NCBI RefSeq assembly: GCF_014903745.1
Contig: NZ_JACVXA010000046.1
Location: 1 to 42,431, forward strand
Direction: 5' to 3'
DNA: 42,431 bases
Source of the DNA: Mangrovicoccus algicola
Lineage (GTDB): Bacteria; Pseudomonadota; Alphaproteobacteria; Rhodobacterales; Rhodobacteraceae
Shown here: piece after piece, positions 32,921 to 41,884 of the stretch
Layout of the letters: the number at the start of each line of letters is the position of its first letter
Numbering within the stretch: the stretch's first letter is position 1
Made by a program: the position numbers and the translations under genes
Notes under the pieces: model-generated
What the model saw: the letters and a program-made list of their open reading frames with translations, nothing else
Database searches by the model: none
Told to the model about the DNA's origin: nothing

Positions 32921-33981
32921 TGGGTCAGTCCGGGAAGCGGGGGGCTGGCCGTCGAGGCAAGGCCCATCGTCTTGAACACCGTTCCCATTTCATCCGGGTG
33001 GGTCAAGCGCCGATGTGCGGCGATCAGGGACTCGCGCGGGGCATCCGCGAGGCCCCGGGACAGCGCGCGGGCGCGCTCGGTGATGCCCAGCCGTTCGAGG
33101 AACACGCCCTGCGGCACCATCGGCGAGACGGCGCAGCCGGGGGCGGCGCGGGCCAGGGCCTCGAAATCGACATGGGCGGTCAGGTCGGCCTCGCCCGGCG
33201 TCTCCAGGACGGGCACGCTGCGGTGGCGGCGCACCGCCTGCAGCGTGTCGCCGCGCGAGTGCCAGCCGCCGTAATCGATGAACAGCGCCGCGCCGCCATG
33301 GCGGGAAATCCGCGCGGCCACCGCCCCGGCCAGGGCGGGCAGGGCGGGGCAGGTTTCCACCATTTCCCCGGGCGCGGTATCGTCAAGCCGGTGATCCAGC
33401 AGCGCCAGCGGGGCGGCCGGGCCGAGCCCGAGGACCAGCCCGTCCGCATCCGCGCCGATCTGTCTTTCGCGCCAGCCCGCGGGGTCGCGGACGAACTGGC
33501 GGATCGGCAGCGCGTCGAGGAATTCGTTGGCGACGAGAAACAGCGGCAGCTCGGGCAGATCCTCCAGCCGGTCGATCCAGCGGGGCGCGGCTCCGGGCAG
33601 GGCGTCGCGCTGGATGCCGCGCAGCCGCGGCGAGGCCTCCACCAGCACCAGCCGCGCCGCCTCGCGGAAGCCCGGAACGGCCCCCGCCACGCGCCAGATA
33701 TCGGCCATCAGCGTGCCGCGGCCGGGACCCGGCTCGGCCAGGCAGAAGGGCGCGGGGCGGCCGCGGTCGATCCAGGCCTGGGCCAGCCACAGGCCGATCA
33801 TCTCGCCGAAGATCTGGCTGATCTCGGGGGCGGTGGTGAAATCCCCGGCCGCGCCGAAGGGATCGCGCGTGGTGTAATAGCCGTGCCGGGGGTGCAGCAG
33901 GCACTCGGCCATGTACTCCGCGACCGTGATCGGCCCGTCCAGCGCGATGCGGCGGCGCAGGATCTCCGCCAGGGGCGTCAT
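32911..33981 (-). CDS. SAM-dependent methyltransferase, NDUFAF7/MidA family
   Basis: A 356-residue class I methyltransferase of the COG1565 family. Typical segments are [19 protein letters not shown] (about 18-36), [18 protein letters not shown], the SAM site [16 protein letters not shown] and [15 protein letters not shown]. The mitochondrial homologue NDUFAF7 dimethylates an arginine of a complex I subunit during assembly, and an analogous role on bacterial NADH dehydrogenase is a reasonable inference. The start overlaps the lgt stop by 4 nt (ATGA). Confidence 0.92.
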   Translation of the reverse strand: MTPLAEILRRRIALDGPITVAEYMAECLLHPRHGYYTTRDPFGAAGDFTTAPEISQIFGEMIGLWLAQAWIDRGRPAPFCLAEPGPGRGTLMADIWRVAGAVPGFREAARLVLVEASPRLRGIQRDALPGAAPRWIDRLEDLPELPLFLVANEFLDALPIRQFVRDPAGWRERQIGADADGLVLGLGPAAPLALLDHRLDDTAPGEMVETCPALPALAGAVAARISRHGGAALFIDYGGWHSRGDTLQAVRRHRSVPVLETPGEADLTAHVDFEALARAAPGCAVSPMVPQGVFLERLGITERARALSRGLADAPRESLIAAHRRLTHPDEMGTVFKTMGLASTASPPLPGLTQWP

Positions 33982-34868
33982 GCCTTCGGGCGGCGCAGCG
34001 TCACCGCGAGGATCGCCAGACCCAGCGCCAGCATCGGCAGCGACAGGACCTGGCCCTGGGTCAGGCCCCAGTCGCCCAGCCGGATCACGTGGCCCCAGGG
34101 GTTGTCGGGCGTCACGAACTGGGCATCGGCCTGGCGGAAGGTCTCGACGAAGATCCGTGCCGCGCCATAGCCGGTGAAGAACACGCCCGTCACGCGTCCG
34201 GGACTGCGCAGCCAGCGCAGCCGCACCGCGACGAACCAGATCACGGCCCCCAGCAGAAGGCCTTCCAGCCCGGCTTCGTAGAGCTGCGAGGGATGGCGCG
34301 CGCAGCCGCCGTCCACGCCGGCGCAGGCCTGCGCGGCCCCGCCGGGGAAAATCACGCCCCAGGGAAGGTCGGTCGGCCGCCCCCAGAGCTCGGCATTGAT
34401 GAAATTCGCGATCCGTCCCAGGAACAGCCCCGGCGTCACCGCCAGCGCCATGCAGTCGGCCACGGGGGCGGCGGCCACGCCATAGCGGCGGCAGAACAGC
34501 AGCCCGGCGGCGATCACCCCGATCAGCCCGCCATGGAAGGACATGCCGCCCTGCCACAGTTTCAGGATCTCGGCCGGGTGCGAGAGGTACCAGGAGGGCT
34601 GGTAGAACAGCACGAAGCCCAGCCGCCCGCCGAGGATCACGCCGAGGATCACCCAGGTCAGCAGCGCCTCCGCCTGGTCGGGTCCCATCGGCGGGCGTCC
34701 CTCGGGCCAGAGCGGCGGGCGCGACACGGCGCGGCGGATGATGAACAGGCCGGCCAGCAGGCCGATCACATAGGCAAGGGCATACCAGCGGAGCGCGAAG
34801 GCAAAGCCGCCGATCTGGAACGAGAAGATCTCGGGGGAGAGATCGGGAAAGGGAATCGCGAGCAGCAT
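33978..34868 (-). CDS. Prolipoprotein diacylglyceryl transferase (Lgt)
   Basis: A 296-residue inner-membrane enzyme that transfers diacylglyceryl from phosphatidylglycerol to the lipobox cysteine of prolipoproteins. About seven transmembrane helices are visible, with the conserved periplasmic [10 protein letters not shown] block and the Lgt signature [17 protein letters not shown] containing the essential arginine and asparagine. RHPSQLYEA is also typical. Several lipoproteins in this window would be substrates. The ATG at 34868 gives the standard N-terminus; the upstream extension is not Lgt-like. Confidence 0.96.
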   Translation of the reverse strand: MLLAIPFPDLSPEIFSFQIGGFAFALRWYALAYVIGLLAGLFIIRRAVSRPPLWPEGRPPMGPDQAEALLTWVILGVILGGRLGFVLFYQPSWYLSHPAEILKLWQGGMSFHGGLIGVIAAGLLFCRRYGVAAAPVADCMALAVTPGLFLGRIANFINAELWGRPTDLPWGVIFPGGAAQACAGVDGGCARHPSQLYEAGLEGLLLGAVIWFVAVRLRWLRSPGRVTGVFFTGYGAARIFVETFRQADAQFVTPDNPWGHVIRLGDWGLTQGQVLSLPMLALGLAILAVTLRRPKA

Positions 34869-35017
34869 GGCCGCCTGATGGAAGCCGGGGCGGGCCAAGT
34901 CAACGCGGTTCGTCGCGCGATCGCACGGGATCGGGCGCGATGCCTTTTCCCCGGGGGCGGACTCCCCTACATGTGAGGAGGAGTGTTCGTGCAAATCACC
35001 CGAGACCAGAGGTTCCC

Positions 35018-35263
35018 ATGCAGACCCGCAACCGCATTTTCGACGACCTGTCGCAGCTCATGACCAACGCGATGGGCGTGGCGCAGGGCGCCAGGGACGA
35101 GGCCGAGACGGCGATGAAGTCGATGATCGACCGCTGGCTGGCCGATCGCGACTTCGTCACCCGCGAGGAATTCGACGCCGTGCGCGCGATGGCGCAGAAG
35201 GCGCGCGAGGAGAACGAGGCGCTGAAGGCACGGCTTGACGCGCTGGAGGCGAAGGCCGGCTGA
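35018..35263 (+). CDS. UbiK-family accessory factor (BMFP domain)
   Basis: An 81-residue helical protein. Residues 1-40 form an amphipathic helix and residues 45-80 a coiled coil starting [33 protein letters not shown], which is the BMFP/UbiK pattern. UbiK in E. coli binds UbiJ in the ubiquinone-biosynthesis metabolon, and relatives are membrane-fusogenic trimers. AGAGG precedes the ATG at 35018. It is divergent from lgt and converges with the Sua5-type gene. Confidence 0.88.
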   Translation: MQTRNRIFDDLSQLMTNAMGVAQGARDEAETAMKSMIDRWLADRDFVTREEFDAVRAMAQKAREENEALKARLDALEAKAG

Positions 35264-35278
35264 GCCTGCGCCGCGGGC

Positions 35279-36226
35279 TCAGTCCCGCGGCGCCGCCGCC
35301 CGGGCCAGGCGGTCATTGATCGCCCGGCCCAGCCCGTGATCGGGGATCGGCGCGACGGCGATGGCCGCGATCCCGGCCGCATCCATCCGGTGCAGCAGGG
35401 TGAACAGGTTCGCCGCCGCCTCCTCCAGGTCGCCCGAGGCCGACAGGGTCCAGTCCGACCGGACCGGGCCGAAACCCAGCAGCACCTCGCCGTCCCGCGC
35501 CTCGGTCGCGTTCAGCCGCACGCCCGCCTTCGGCGCATAATGGCTCGACAGCATGCCGGGCGCGATGGGCGCGGCATGGGTTTCGCGGTCGGCGCGCAAG
35601 AGCGGCTGGCTCAGGGCCTCCTCCAGCGCCTCCGCCGGGACGCCGCCCGCGCGCAGGAGCCGCGGCGCGCCGGTCAGGTCCAGGATCGTCGATTCCACCC
35701 CCACCTTGCAGGGCCCGCCATCCAGCACCGCGGCGATCCGCCCGCCCAGCCCGTCCATCACGTGACCGGCGGTCGTCGGGCTGATCCGTCCCGAGGGATT
35801 GGCCGAGGGCGCCGCCAGCGGCAGGCCGCAGGCGGCCAGCAGCCGCCGCGCCAGCGGATGGGCAGGCACGCGCAGCGCGATGCTGTCATGCCCGGCGCTG
35901 ACCCGCGGCGCGATCCCGGCATCGGCGCGCAGCGGCAGAACCAGCGTCAGCGGCCCGGGCCAGAAGGCCTCCAGCCGCTCGGCCGCGGCCGGGATCTCGG
36001 CATAGCGCGCGGCCTGCGCCGCCTGCGCCAGATGGACGATCAGCGGGTTGAAGGCCGGGCGTCCCTTGGCGGCATAGATCCCCGCGACGGCCGCATCCGA
36101 CAGGGCATTCGCGCCCAGCCCGTAGACGGTCTCGGTCGGGAAGGCGACGCAGCGCCCCGCCTGCAGATGCAGGGCGGCGGCGGCGATGCCGCTCTCGTCG
36201 GGAAGAAGCCGTTGCGTCGGGTCCAT
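35279..36226 (-). CDS. L-threonylcarbamoyladenylate synthase, Sua5 type
   Basis: A 315-residue enzyme that makes threonylcarbamoyl-AMP from Thr, bicarbonate and ATP for t6A tRNA modification. The YrdC domain (about 15-205) shows FPTETVYGLGANAL, KGRPAFNPLIVH and APSANPSGRISPT. A Sua5 C-terminal domain (about 215-315) follows, with the linker MLSSHYAPKA, so it is the longer Sua5 form rather than short TsaC. TsaB of the same pathway is encoded at 17212-17820. Confidence 0.94.
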   Translation of the reverse strand: MDPTQRLLPDESGIAAAALHLQAGRCVAFPTETVYGLGANALSDAAVAGIYAAKGRPAFNPLIVHLAQAAQAARYAEIPAAAERLEAFWPGPLTLVLPLRADAGIAPRVSAGHDSIALRVPAHPLARRLLAACGLPLAAPSANPSGRISPTTAGHVMDGLGGRIAAVLDGGPCKVGVESTILDLTGAPRLLRAGGVPAEALEEALSQPLLRADRETHAAPIAPGMLSSHYAPKAGVRLNATEARDGEVLLGFGPVRSDWTLSASGDLEEAAANLFTLLHRMDAAGIAAIAVAPIPDHGLGRAINDRLARAAAPRD

Positions 36227-36333
36227 GATCTGTAACGTCGCGTTCCGGTTGCGCGGCCGGGGCCGGGCCGCGAAACTGCCCCCATGCGGCCCTATCGCCC
36301 GGGCCCCTGCATGGCAAGCCGGAGGAGAGCATC

Positions 36334-38037
36334 ATGGGTTTCCGCGCCCCCGTTTCCGAATACCTTTTCCTTCTGGATCACGTCCTGGGATATGACCGGG
36401 TCGCCGCGCAGCCGCGCTTTGCCGAGGCCGGGCGGGATACCGCCGCGGCCGTCCTGGAGGAGGCCGGCAGGCTCGCCTCCGAGGTCCTGGCGCCGCTGCA
36501 GCGTCCGGGGGACCTGACCCCCGCACGGCTGCAGGACGGGCAAGTCGTCACCTCGCCGGGCTTCGCCGGGGGGTATCGCGCGATCGCCGAGGGCGGCTGG
36601 GTCGGCATCGCCGCCGGGACGGAGGCCGGGGGGATGGGCCTGCCGGTGAGCCTGTCGATGGCGGTGGGCGAGATGATGGCCGGGGCCTGCCTGTCGCTGC
36701 AGCTCTGCCCGCTCCTGAGCCAGGGCCAGATCGAGGCGCTGGAACATCACGGGTCGGAGGCGCTCAAGGCGCTCTACCTGCCGCGCCTGGTCTCGGGCGA
36801 ATGGACCGGCACGATGTGCCTGACCGAGCCGCAGGCCGGGTCGGATGTCGGCGCCCTGACCACCCGGGCCGAGCCCGCCGGGGATGGCAGCCATCGCATC
36901 ACCGGGCAGAAGATCTACATCACCTGGGGCGATCACGACATGGCGGAGAATATCTGCCACCTGGTGCTGGCGCGGCTGCCCGATGGCGGGCCCGGCACGA
37001 AGGGGATCAGCCTGTTCCTGGTGCCGAAATTCCTGCCCGATGCCGATGGCGCGCCGGGGGCGGCCAATGCCGTGACCACCGTCAGCCTGGAGCACAAGCT
37101 GGGCCTGCACGGATCGCCCACCGCGGTGCTGCAATTCGAGGCGGCGCAGGGCTGGCTGGTCGGCGCGCCGCACAAGGGCATGGCGGCGATGTTCACCATG
37201 ATGAACAACGCCCGGCTGGGCGTCGCCATGCAGGGGGTCGGCATCGCCGAGGCGGCGCTGCAGGCGGCCGGGGCCTATGCGGCGGAGCGGCGCCAGGGCG
37301 AGACGCCGGAGCCTGGCGAATCCGCCATCCAGGGCCATGCCGACCTGCGCCGGATGCTGGCCGAGATGCAGGCCGATACATTCGCCGCGCGGGCCATCGC
37401 GCTGTCCTGCGCGGTGGCGATCGACATGGCGAGGGCGACGGGCGATGCGGCCTGGGCGGCGCGCGCGGCGCTGCTGACCCCGGTGGCCAAGTCCTTCGGC
37501 ACGGAAACCGGCATGCGCGTGGCCGAGACCGGCGTGCAGGTCCATGGCGGCATGGGCGTGATCGAGGAGACCGGTGCCGCGCAATTCTGCCGCGACGTGC
37601 GGGTGACGGCGATCTACGAGGGCACGAACGGCATCCAGGCGATGGACCTCGCCGGGCGCAAGCTGGGCGATGGCGGCAAGGCGGCCTTCGGCCTGATCGA
37701 CGAGATCCAGGATGCCGCGGGCAGTCTGCGCGGGCGCCATCCGGATCTGGCCGGGCCGGTCTGGGATGCGGCGGAAGGGCTGCGCGAGGCGACGGAGCGG
37801 ATGCTGGCGGCCGGTCTGACCGACCGTTTCGCCGTGGCGGCCCCCTATCTGCGCGGCTTCGCGCGGGTGCTGGGCGGCTGGCATCACCTGCAGGCGGGGG
37901 CGGCGGAGGAAGCGCGGTTGCCGCTGGCGCGGTTCTACATCCGGCGGATGCTGCCCGAGGCCGGCCCGCTCCTGGCGCAGGCGGGGCTGGGAGCGGCGGA
38001 TCTTTACGCCGTGCGCCCGCCGGGCCGGACGGTTTAG
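36334..38037 (+). CDS. Acyl-CoA dehydrogenase, DmdC-like long form
   Basis: A 567-residue FAD enzyme. Typical blocks are the FAD/substrate loop GTMCLTEPQAGSDVGALTT (about 156-174), GQKIYITWGDHD, and the C-terminal RVTAIYEGTNGIQAMDL with the catalytic base Glu429. The extra ~120 C-terminal residues define the subgroup that includes 3-methylmercaptopropionyl-CoA dehydrogenase (DmdC) of DMSP catabolism and other short/branched acyl-CoA dehydrogenases; the exact substrate is not decidable here. GGAGGAG lies before the ATG. An MBL-fold hydrolase follows after 66 nt and is probably in the same operon. Confidence 0.93.
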   Translation: MGFRAPVSEYLFLLDHVLGYDRVAAQPRFAEAGRDTAAAVLEEAGRLASEVLAPLQRPGDLTPARLQDGQVVTSPGFAGGYRAIAEGGWVGIAAGTEAGGMGLPVSLSMAVGEMMAGACLSLQLCPLLSQGQIEALEHHGSEALKALYLPRLVSGEWTGTMCLTEPQAGSDVGALTTRAEPAGDGSHRITGQKIYITWGDHDMAENICHLVLARLPDGGPGTKGISLFLVPKFLPDADGAPGAANAVTTVSLEHKLGLHGSPTAVLQFEAAQGWLVGAPHKGMAAMFTMMNNARLGVAMQGVGIAEAALQAAGAYAAERRQGETPEPGESAIQGHADLRRMLAEMQADTFAARAIALSCAVAIDMARATGDAAWAARAALLTPVAKSFGTETGMRVAETGVQVHGGMGVIEETGAAQFCRDVRVTAIYEGTNGIQAMDLAGRKLGDGGKAAFGLIDEIQDAAGSLRGRHPDLAGPVWDAAEGLREATERMLAAGLTDRFAVAAPYLRGFARVLGGWHHLQAGAAEEARLPLARFYIRRMLPEAGPLLAQAGLGAADLYAVRPPGRTV

Positions 38038-38103
38038 GCCGCGAAGATTGCGCCGGGCGCCGATCCTTGGCAGGAGCGGGGGCGGAGCCAGGCAGGAGAG
38101 ACC

Positions 38104-39162
38104 GTGACCCGTTCCCAGACCGAGGCGGCCCCGCCGCTGCGCCACCCCTTTCCCGATCCGCCCGCGGAGGGCGCGGCCGTGGAGATCGCGCCGGGCGTGC
38201 TGTGGATGCGCCTGCCTTTGCCGATCGCGCTGGACCATGTGAATGTCTATGCGCTGGCCGATGACGACGGCTGGACCATCGTCGATACCGGCATGGACAC
38301 GCGCCGCAGTCGCGCGGTCTGGCAGCGGCTGCTGGACGGGCCTCTGGCCGGGCGGCCGGTGGCGCGGGTGCTGGTGACGCATCACCATCCCGACCATGTG
38401 GGGCTGGCGGGGTGGTTCCGGGCCGAGCATGGCGCCGAGATTATGATGACCCGCACCGCCTGGCTCTTCGCGCGGATGCTGCGGCTGGACGAACAGGCCG
38501 TGCCGCCGCCCGAGACGCTGGAGTTCTGGCGCCGCGCGGGGATGGACCCGGCGGTGCTGGCGGCGCGGCAGGCCGAACGGCCGATGAATTACTGCGATAT
38601 CGTGGCGCCGATGCCGCTGGGCTTCCGGCAGATCGCCGAGGGCGACCTGCTGGATCTGGGCGGCCGGTCCTGGCGGGTGCGCCTCGGCGGCGGCCATGCG
38701 CCCGACCAGGCGACGCTGTGGAGCGAGGATGGCACGCTGGTGATCGCGGGCGACCAGATCCTGCCCGGCATCTCTCCCAATATCGGGGTCTACGCGACCG
38801 AACCGAAGGCCAATCCGCTGGCCGACTGGATCGAGAGCTGCACCCGGCTGGCGCACCATGCCACGCCCGGCCAGCTGGTCCTGCCGGGACACAAGCTGCC
38901 CTTCACCGGCCTGCCCGCGCGGCTGGCGGCGCTGATCGCCAGCCATCACCGGGCGCTGGCGCGGCTGCGCGCGCATCTGGCGGTGCCGCATTCGGCGGCG
39001 GAATGCTTTCCCGCGCTCTACCGCCGCGACATCGGGCCCGGGGAATACGGGCTGGCGCTGGTGGAAGCGATCGCGCATGTGAATTATCTGGAAGCCGCCG
39101 GGGAAATCTCGGGCGGGCTGCGGGACGATGGGGCCATCGCCTGGCAGATCAGGGACAGGTGA
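38104..39162 (+). CDS. MBL-fold metallo-hydrolase
   Basis: A 352-residue metallo-beta-lactamase-fold protein. The zinc motif is THHHPDHVG (HxHxDH, about 91-99). Further ligands appear in GGHAPDQATLW (His), IAGDQILPG (Asp) and LPGHKLPF (His). A C-terminal helical extension of about 90 residues resembles the LACTB2-like winged-helix region found in MBL hydrolases next to acyl-CoA dehydrogenases. It may hydrolyse a thioester or lactone of the same pathway, which is an inference from context. The start is GTG at 38104 with GGAG about 8 nt upstream. Confidence 0.9.
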   Translation: MTRSQTEAAPPLRHPFPDPPAEGAAVEIAPGVLWMRLPLPIALDHVNVYALADDDGWTIVDTGMDTRRSRAVWQRLLDGPLAGRPVARVLVTHHHPDHVGLAGWFRAEHGAEIMMTRTAWLFARMLRLDEQAVPPPETLEFWRRAGMDPAVLAARQAERPMNYCDIVAPMPLGFRQIAEGDLLDLGGRSWRVRLGGGHAPDQATLWSEDGTLVIAGDQILPGISPNIGVYATEPKANPLADWIESCTRLAHHATPGQLVLPGHKLPFTGLPARLAALIASHHRALARLRAHLAVPHSAAECFPALYRRDIGPGEYGLALVEAIAHVNYLEAAGEISGGLRDDGAIAWQIRDR

Positions 39163-39245
39163 CATGACGAAGAACACAACCGGCCGCGTGACTTTGCCGG
39201 AATTTCCTCCTAGCATCGCGCGAGGGACACAGGAGGAGACGGGCC

Positions 39246-39380
39246 ATGGCGGATTACAAGCACGGGTCGATGGACATCACCGAGCAGGAGAAGACCTTCG
39301 CGGGATTCGTGACCTTCACGACCCGCGCGGTGATCGCGATCATCGTCTTCCTGCTGTTCCTGGCGCTGGTCGGGGCCTGA
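39246..39380 (+). CDS. aa3-type cytochrome c oxidase subunit IV
   Basis: A 44-residue membrane microprotein. The sequence starts MADYKHGSMDITEQEKTFAGF and continues with a single transmembrane helix (about 25-43). This is the characteristic bacterial CoxIV of Rhodobacter/Paracoccus, a small accessory helix of the aa3 oxidase. AGGAGGAG precedes the ATG at 39246. The main cox genes are not in the window. Its stop codon overlaps the presumed CTG start of the next gene. Confidence 0.9.
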   Translation: MADYKHGSMDITEQEKTFAGFVTFTTRAVIAIIVFLLFLALVGA

Positions 39381-40012
39381 GGCTCAGCCGCCGGGCCTTC
39401 GGCGCCGGGCTTGCCTCGTCGCTGCTTGCGGCCTGCGCGGAACCCGTGCGCGATCCGCCCGAGGCGGTGGCCGCGGCGCATTTCCGGTCGGGCAACCCGC
39501 CTGCTCTGACACTGTACACGAATGTGCGCATCGCCACCGGCAAGGGCGCGCATACCGCGCTGGTGATCGACGGGCCGGAACGCGTGGTGTTCAACCCCGC
39601 GGGCACCTGGCATCACCCCAAGGCGCCGCGGATCGATGACGTGCATTACGGCTTCACCGAGCCGATGGAGGCCTGGTTCGTCGATTACCACGCGCGCGAA
39701 ACCTATTATGTGCGCCAGCAGAAGCTGCAGGTGCCGATGGCCACCGCCGCGCGGGCGCTGCAGCTGGCGGAGGAGACGGGGCCCGTGATGGCGACCTTCT
39801 GCACGCTGCGCACCAGCCAGATCATCGCCGCGCTGCCCGGTTTCGAGGATTTCCCGCGGACGCTGTTTCCCGATGTCGCCAGCGAGGCCTTCGCGCAATA
39901 TCCCGGCGTGGAGACCAGGACCTTCCACGATGACAGCCCCGATGACCGCAGCGATATCGGCGGCATCGGCGGTTACGGCTATATCGGGCAGGGCGTCCGG
40001 GTGGAGGGCTGA
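39377..40012 (+). CDS. Hypothetical Tat/lipobox-signal protein with apparent CTG start
   Basis: A protein of about 211 residues of unrecognised family. The N-terminus SRRAFGAGLASSLLAAC-AEP combines a twin-arginine motif with a lipobox, so export by Tat and lipid anchoring are likely. The mature domain has features such as TGKGAHTALVIDGPERVVFNPAGTWHHP and a late Cys (FCTLRTSQI), reminiscent of NlpC/YiiX-like thiol hydrolases, though this is tentative. No ATG, GTG or TTG occurs in frame between the CoxIV gene interior and the signal sequence. The CTG at 39377, overlapping the CoxIV stop (CTGA), is the only sensible start and suggests coupled reinitiation. The reading frame further upstream is the shadow of CoxIV. 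Confidence 0.7.
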   Translation: MRLSRRAFGAGLASSLLAACAEPVRDPPEAVAAAHFRSGNPPALTLYTNVRIATGKGAHTALVIDGPERVVFNPAGTWHHPKAPRIDDVHYGFTEPMEAWFVDYHARETYYVRQQKLQVPMATAARALQLAEETGPVMATFCTLRTSQIIAALPGFEDFPRTLFPDVASEAFAQYPGVETRTFHDDSPDDRSDIGGIGGYGYIGQGVRVEG

Positions 40013-40032
40013 GGCGTGGGCCGGGGGCTGGA

Positions 40033-40362
40033 TCAGGCGAAAAGCGCCAGCCCCGCGGCCAGCGTGCCGAACCCGGCCGCCACCGACCACAGCACCGAGC
40101 GCGTCCAGATCCCGGCGATCACCGTCGCCGCGGCGGCCAGCAGCCGCGCGGGATCGGGCGCGCCGCCGGTGGCTTCGGGCCACAGGACCAGCGGCGCGAC
40201 CAGCCCCGGCAGCACGGCCATGGGGGTATAGCGCAGCATCCTGAGCGCCCATTCGGGAAAGCGGCGCTGTCCCACCAGCCCGAGAAAGGAAAACCGGATC
40301 ACGAAGGTTCCGATCGCCAGCCCGGCGATCACGGCCCAGACGGTGACGGCATCGGGGGTCAT
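40033..40362 (-). CDS. AzlD-family branched-chain amino acid export subunit
   Basis: A 109-residue membrane protein with about four hydrophobic helices, typical of AzlD/YgaH. Characteristic parts are IRFSFLGLVG near the N-terminus and LRYTPMAVLPGLVAPLVL in the middle. With AzlC it forms a two-component exporter for branched-chain amino acids or their analogues. The ATG overlaps the azlC stop by 4 nt (ATGA). Confidence 0.92.
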   Translation of the reverse strand: MTPDAVTVWAVIAGLAIGTFVIRFSFLGLVGQRRFPEWALRMLRYTPMAVLPGLVAPLVLWPEATGGAPDPARLLAAAATVIAGIWTRSVLWSVAAGFGTLAAGLALFA

Positions 40363-41063
40363 GCGCGGCGCTCCATCCAGATCTCGGTCTGCGCCCCGGC
40401 GGCCATGGCGGCGATGGCCGCGAGGATCAGCCCCAGCGAATAGGGCATCCAGGACAGCGCCAGCGCCAGGGCGACCGAGGTGCCTGCCGCCGCCAGATGC
40501 GCCAGCGTCTTCAGCCCCGGCGCGACCAGCGCGAGGAAGGTGACCGGCACGGCGAAATCCAGCGCGATCCCCTCCGGCACGGCCGCGCCCATGCGCGCCC
40601 CGCAATAGGTGGCCAGGAACCAGACCGGGGCGATGGTGGACATGGTGGCAAAGAAATATCCCAGCTTCTGCGGCAGCGGCCTGCCGGGCTCGCGCTCATA
40701 GGCGGCCTGGGCCAGGGCATAGCTCTGATCGACCAGAAGATAGGCGACCAGCCCTCTCTGCCACAGCCTGGCCTTGCCCAGATGGGGGGCCAGCGCGGCG
40801 GAATACATGGCCATGCGCAGGTTGACCGCCAGCGAGGTCAGCAGGATCACCGCCAGCGGCGCATTGTCCTGCAGCAGCTGCAGCGCGGTGAACTGGGCCG
40901 CCCCGGCGATGACCAGCACGGTGAACCCCATCACCTGCGCGATGGGCAGCCCCGCCTCGGCCCCGGCCACGCCGAAGAGCATTCCGAAGGGCACGATCAC
41001 GATGAGAAAGGGAATCGAATCGACGAGCCCGCGCCGGATCGCGGCGCCCATACCGGTTTGCAT
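40359..41063 (-). CDS. AzlC-family branched-chain amino acid export permease
   Basis: A 234-residue inner-membrane protein of the AzlC/YgaZ family, with about six transmembrane helices in two short repeats. Conserved segments are IPFLIVIVPFGMLFGVAGAEAGL, GAAQFTALQLL and the NLRMAMYSAALAPHL block that marks the family. It should be the large subunit of the exporter with AzlD. ATG at 41063 is chosen with AGGATG about 8-10 nt upstream. It is divergent from mobA. Confidence 0.92.
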   Translation of the reverse strand: MQTGMGAAIRRGLVDSIPFLIVIVPFGMLFGVAGAEAGLPIAQVMGFTVLVIAGAAQFTALQLLQDNAPLAVILLTSLAVNLRMAMYSAALAPHLGKARLWQRGLVAYLLVDQSYALAQAAYEREPGRPLPQKLGYFFATMSTIAPVWFLATYCGARMGAAVPEGIALDFAVPVTFLALVAPGLKTLAHLAAAGTSVALALALSWMPYSLGLILAAIAAMAAGAQTEIWMERRA

Positions 41064-41178
41064 GACCGAAACATCCTGTTTACGCACGCCCCGCGCTACG
41101 CCAGACTTGCCGCGGATGCAATTGGCTCCCGTCCCCGGGGCGGACTTTGCGTAAGAAACCGGATCGGAGGCCGGAACG

Positions 41179-41790
41179 ATGACGACGCCCCTGGGGGTGA
41201 TCCTCGCAGGCGGGCAGGGCCGCCGGATGGGCGGGGCCGAGAAGGGCCTGCTGATGCTGGGCGGGCGCTGCCTGCTGGACCGGGCCATCGACCGGCTGGG
41301 GGTGCAGGTCGCGGGCCTGGCGGTCAATGCCAACGGCCCGGCCGAATGCTATGCCGAATTCGGCCTGCCGGTTCTGCGCGATACCGTGCCGGGCCATCCC
41401 GGGCCGCTGGCCGGGGTGCTGGCGGGGCTGGACTGGGCGGCTGCGCAGGGGGCGGAGCGGATCGTGACCGTCGCGGTGGACACGCCCTTCTTCCCCGCGG
41501 ATCTGGCCGCGCGGCTGGAGCGCACGGCCGGGCGCGCGGGCACGTCCATCGCCATGGCTGCCACCGAGGAGGAGGGCCGCCTGTTCCGGCAGCCGGTATT
41601 CGGGCTCTGGCCGGTGGCGCTGCGCGGGGATCTGCGCAGCGCGCTGGGGCAGGGGGTGCGCAAGGCGCGGTTCTGGGCCGACAGCCACGGTACGGCCACG
41701 GCCCTGTTCGCGGCGGAGGCCTTCTTCAACATCAACACCCCCGCCGATCTGGACCGCGCGGCCGCCATGCTGCCCGAGGCGGAGGGCTAG
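41179..41790 (+). CDS. Molybdenum cofactor guanylyltransferase (MobA)
   Basis: A 203-residue nucleotidyltransferase that attaches GMP to molybdopterin to give the bis-MGD cofactor of DMSO-reductase-family enzymes. The signature LAGGQGRRMGGAEKGLLMLGG near the N-terminus binds GTP. VAVDTPFFPADLA carries the metal-binding Asp, and the C-terminal FFNINTPADL is typical. It is a single gene here, divergent from azlC; no other moco genes are in the window. Confidence 0.94.
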   Translation: MTTPLGVILAGGQGRRMGGAEKGLLMLGGRCLLDRAIDRLGVQVAGLAVNANGPAECYAEFGLPVLRDTVPGHPGPLAGVLAGLDWAAAQGAERIVTVAVDTPFFPADLAARLERTAGRAGTSIAMAATEEEGRLFRQPVFGLWPVALRGDLRSALGQGVRKARFWADSHGTATALFAAEAFFNINTPADLDRAAAMLPEAEG

Positions 41791-41884
41791 GCCCCGCATC
41801 CGCCGCGGGACGCGGGCGCAGACCGGGCCGGCATGGCGCCGAAAGCCGCCTTTCGCGCGGGTCCCGCCCCGGGGGCAGAGAGGC

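Noticed and set aside
36292-39216. A 974-residue open frame on the minus strand
   Set aside because: It lies antisense to the acyl-CoA dehydrogenase and MBL hydrolase genes, has the His/Arg/Gly-rich composition of shadow frames and no motif.
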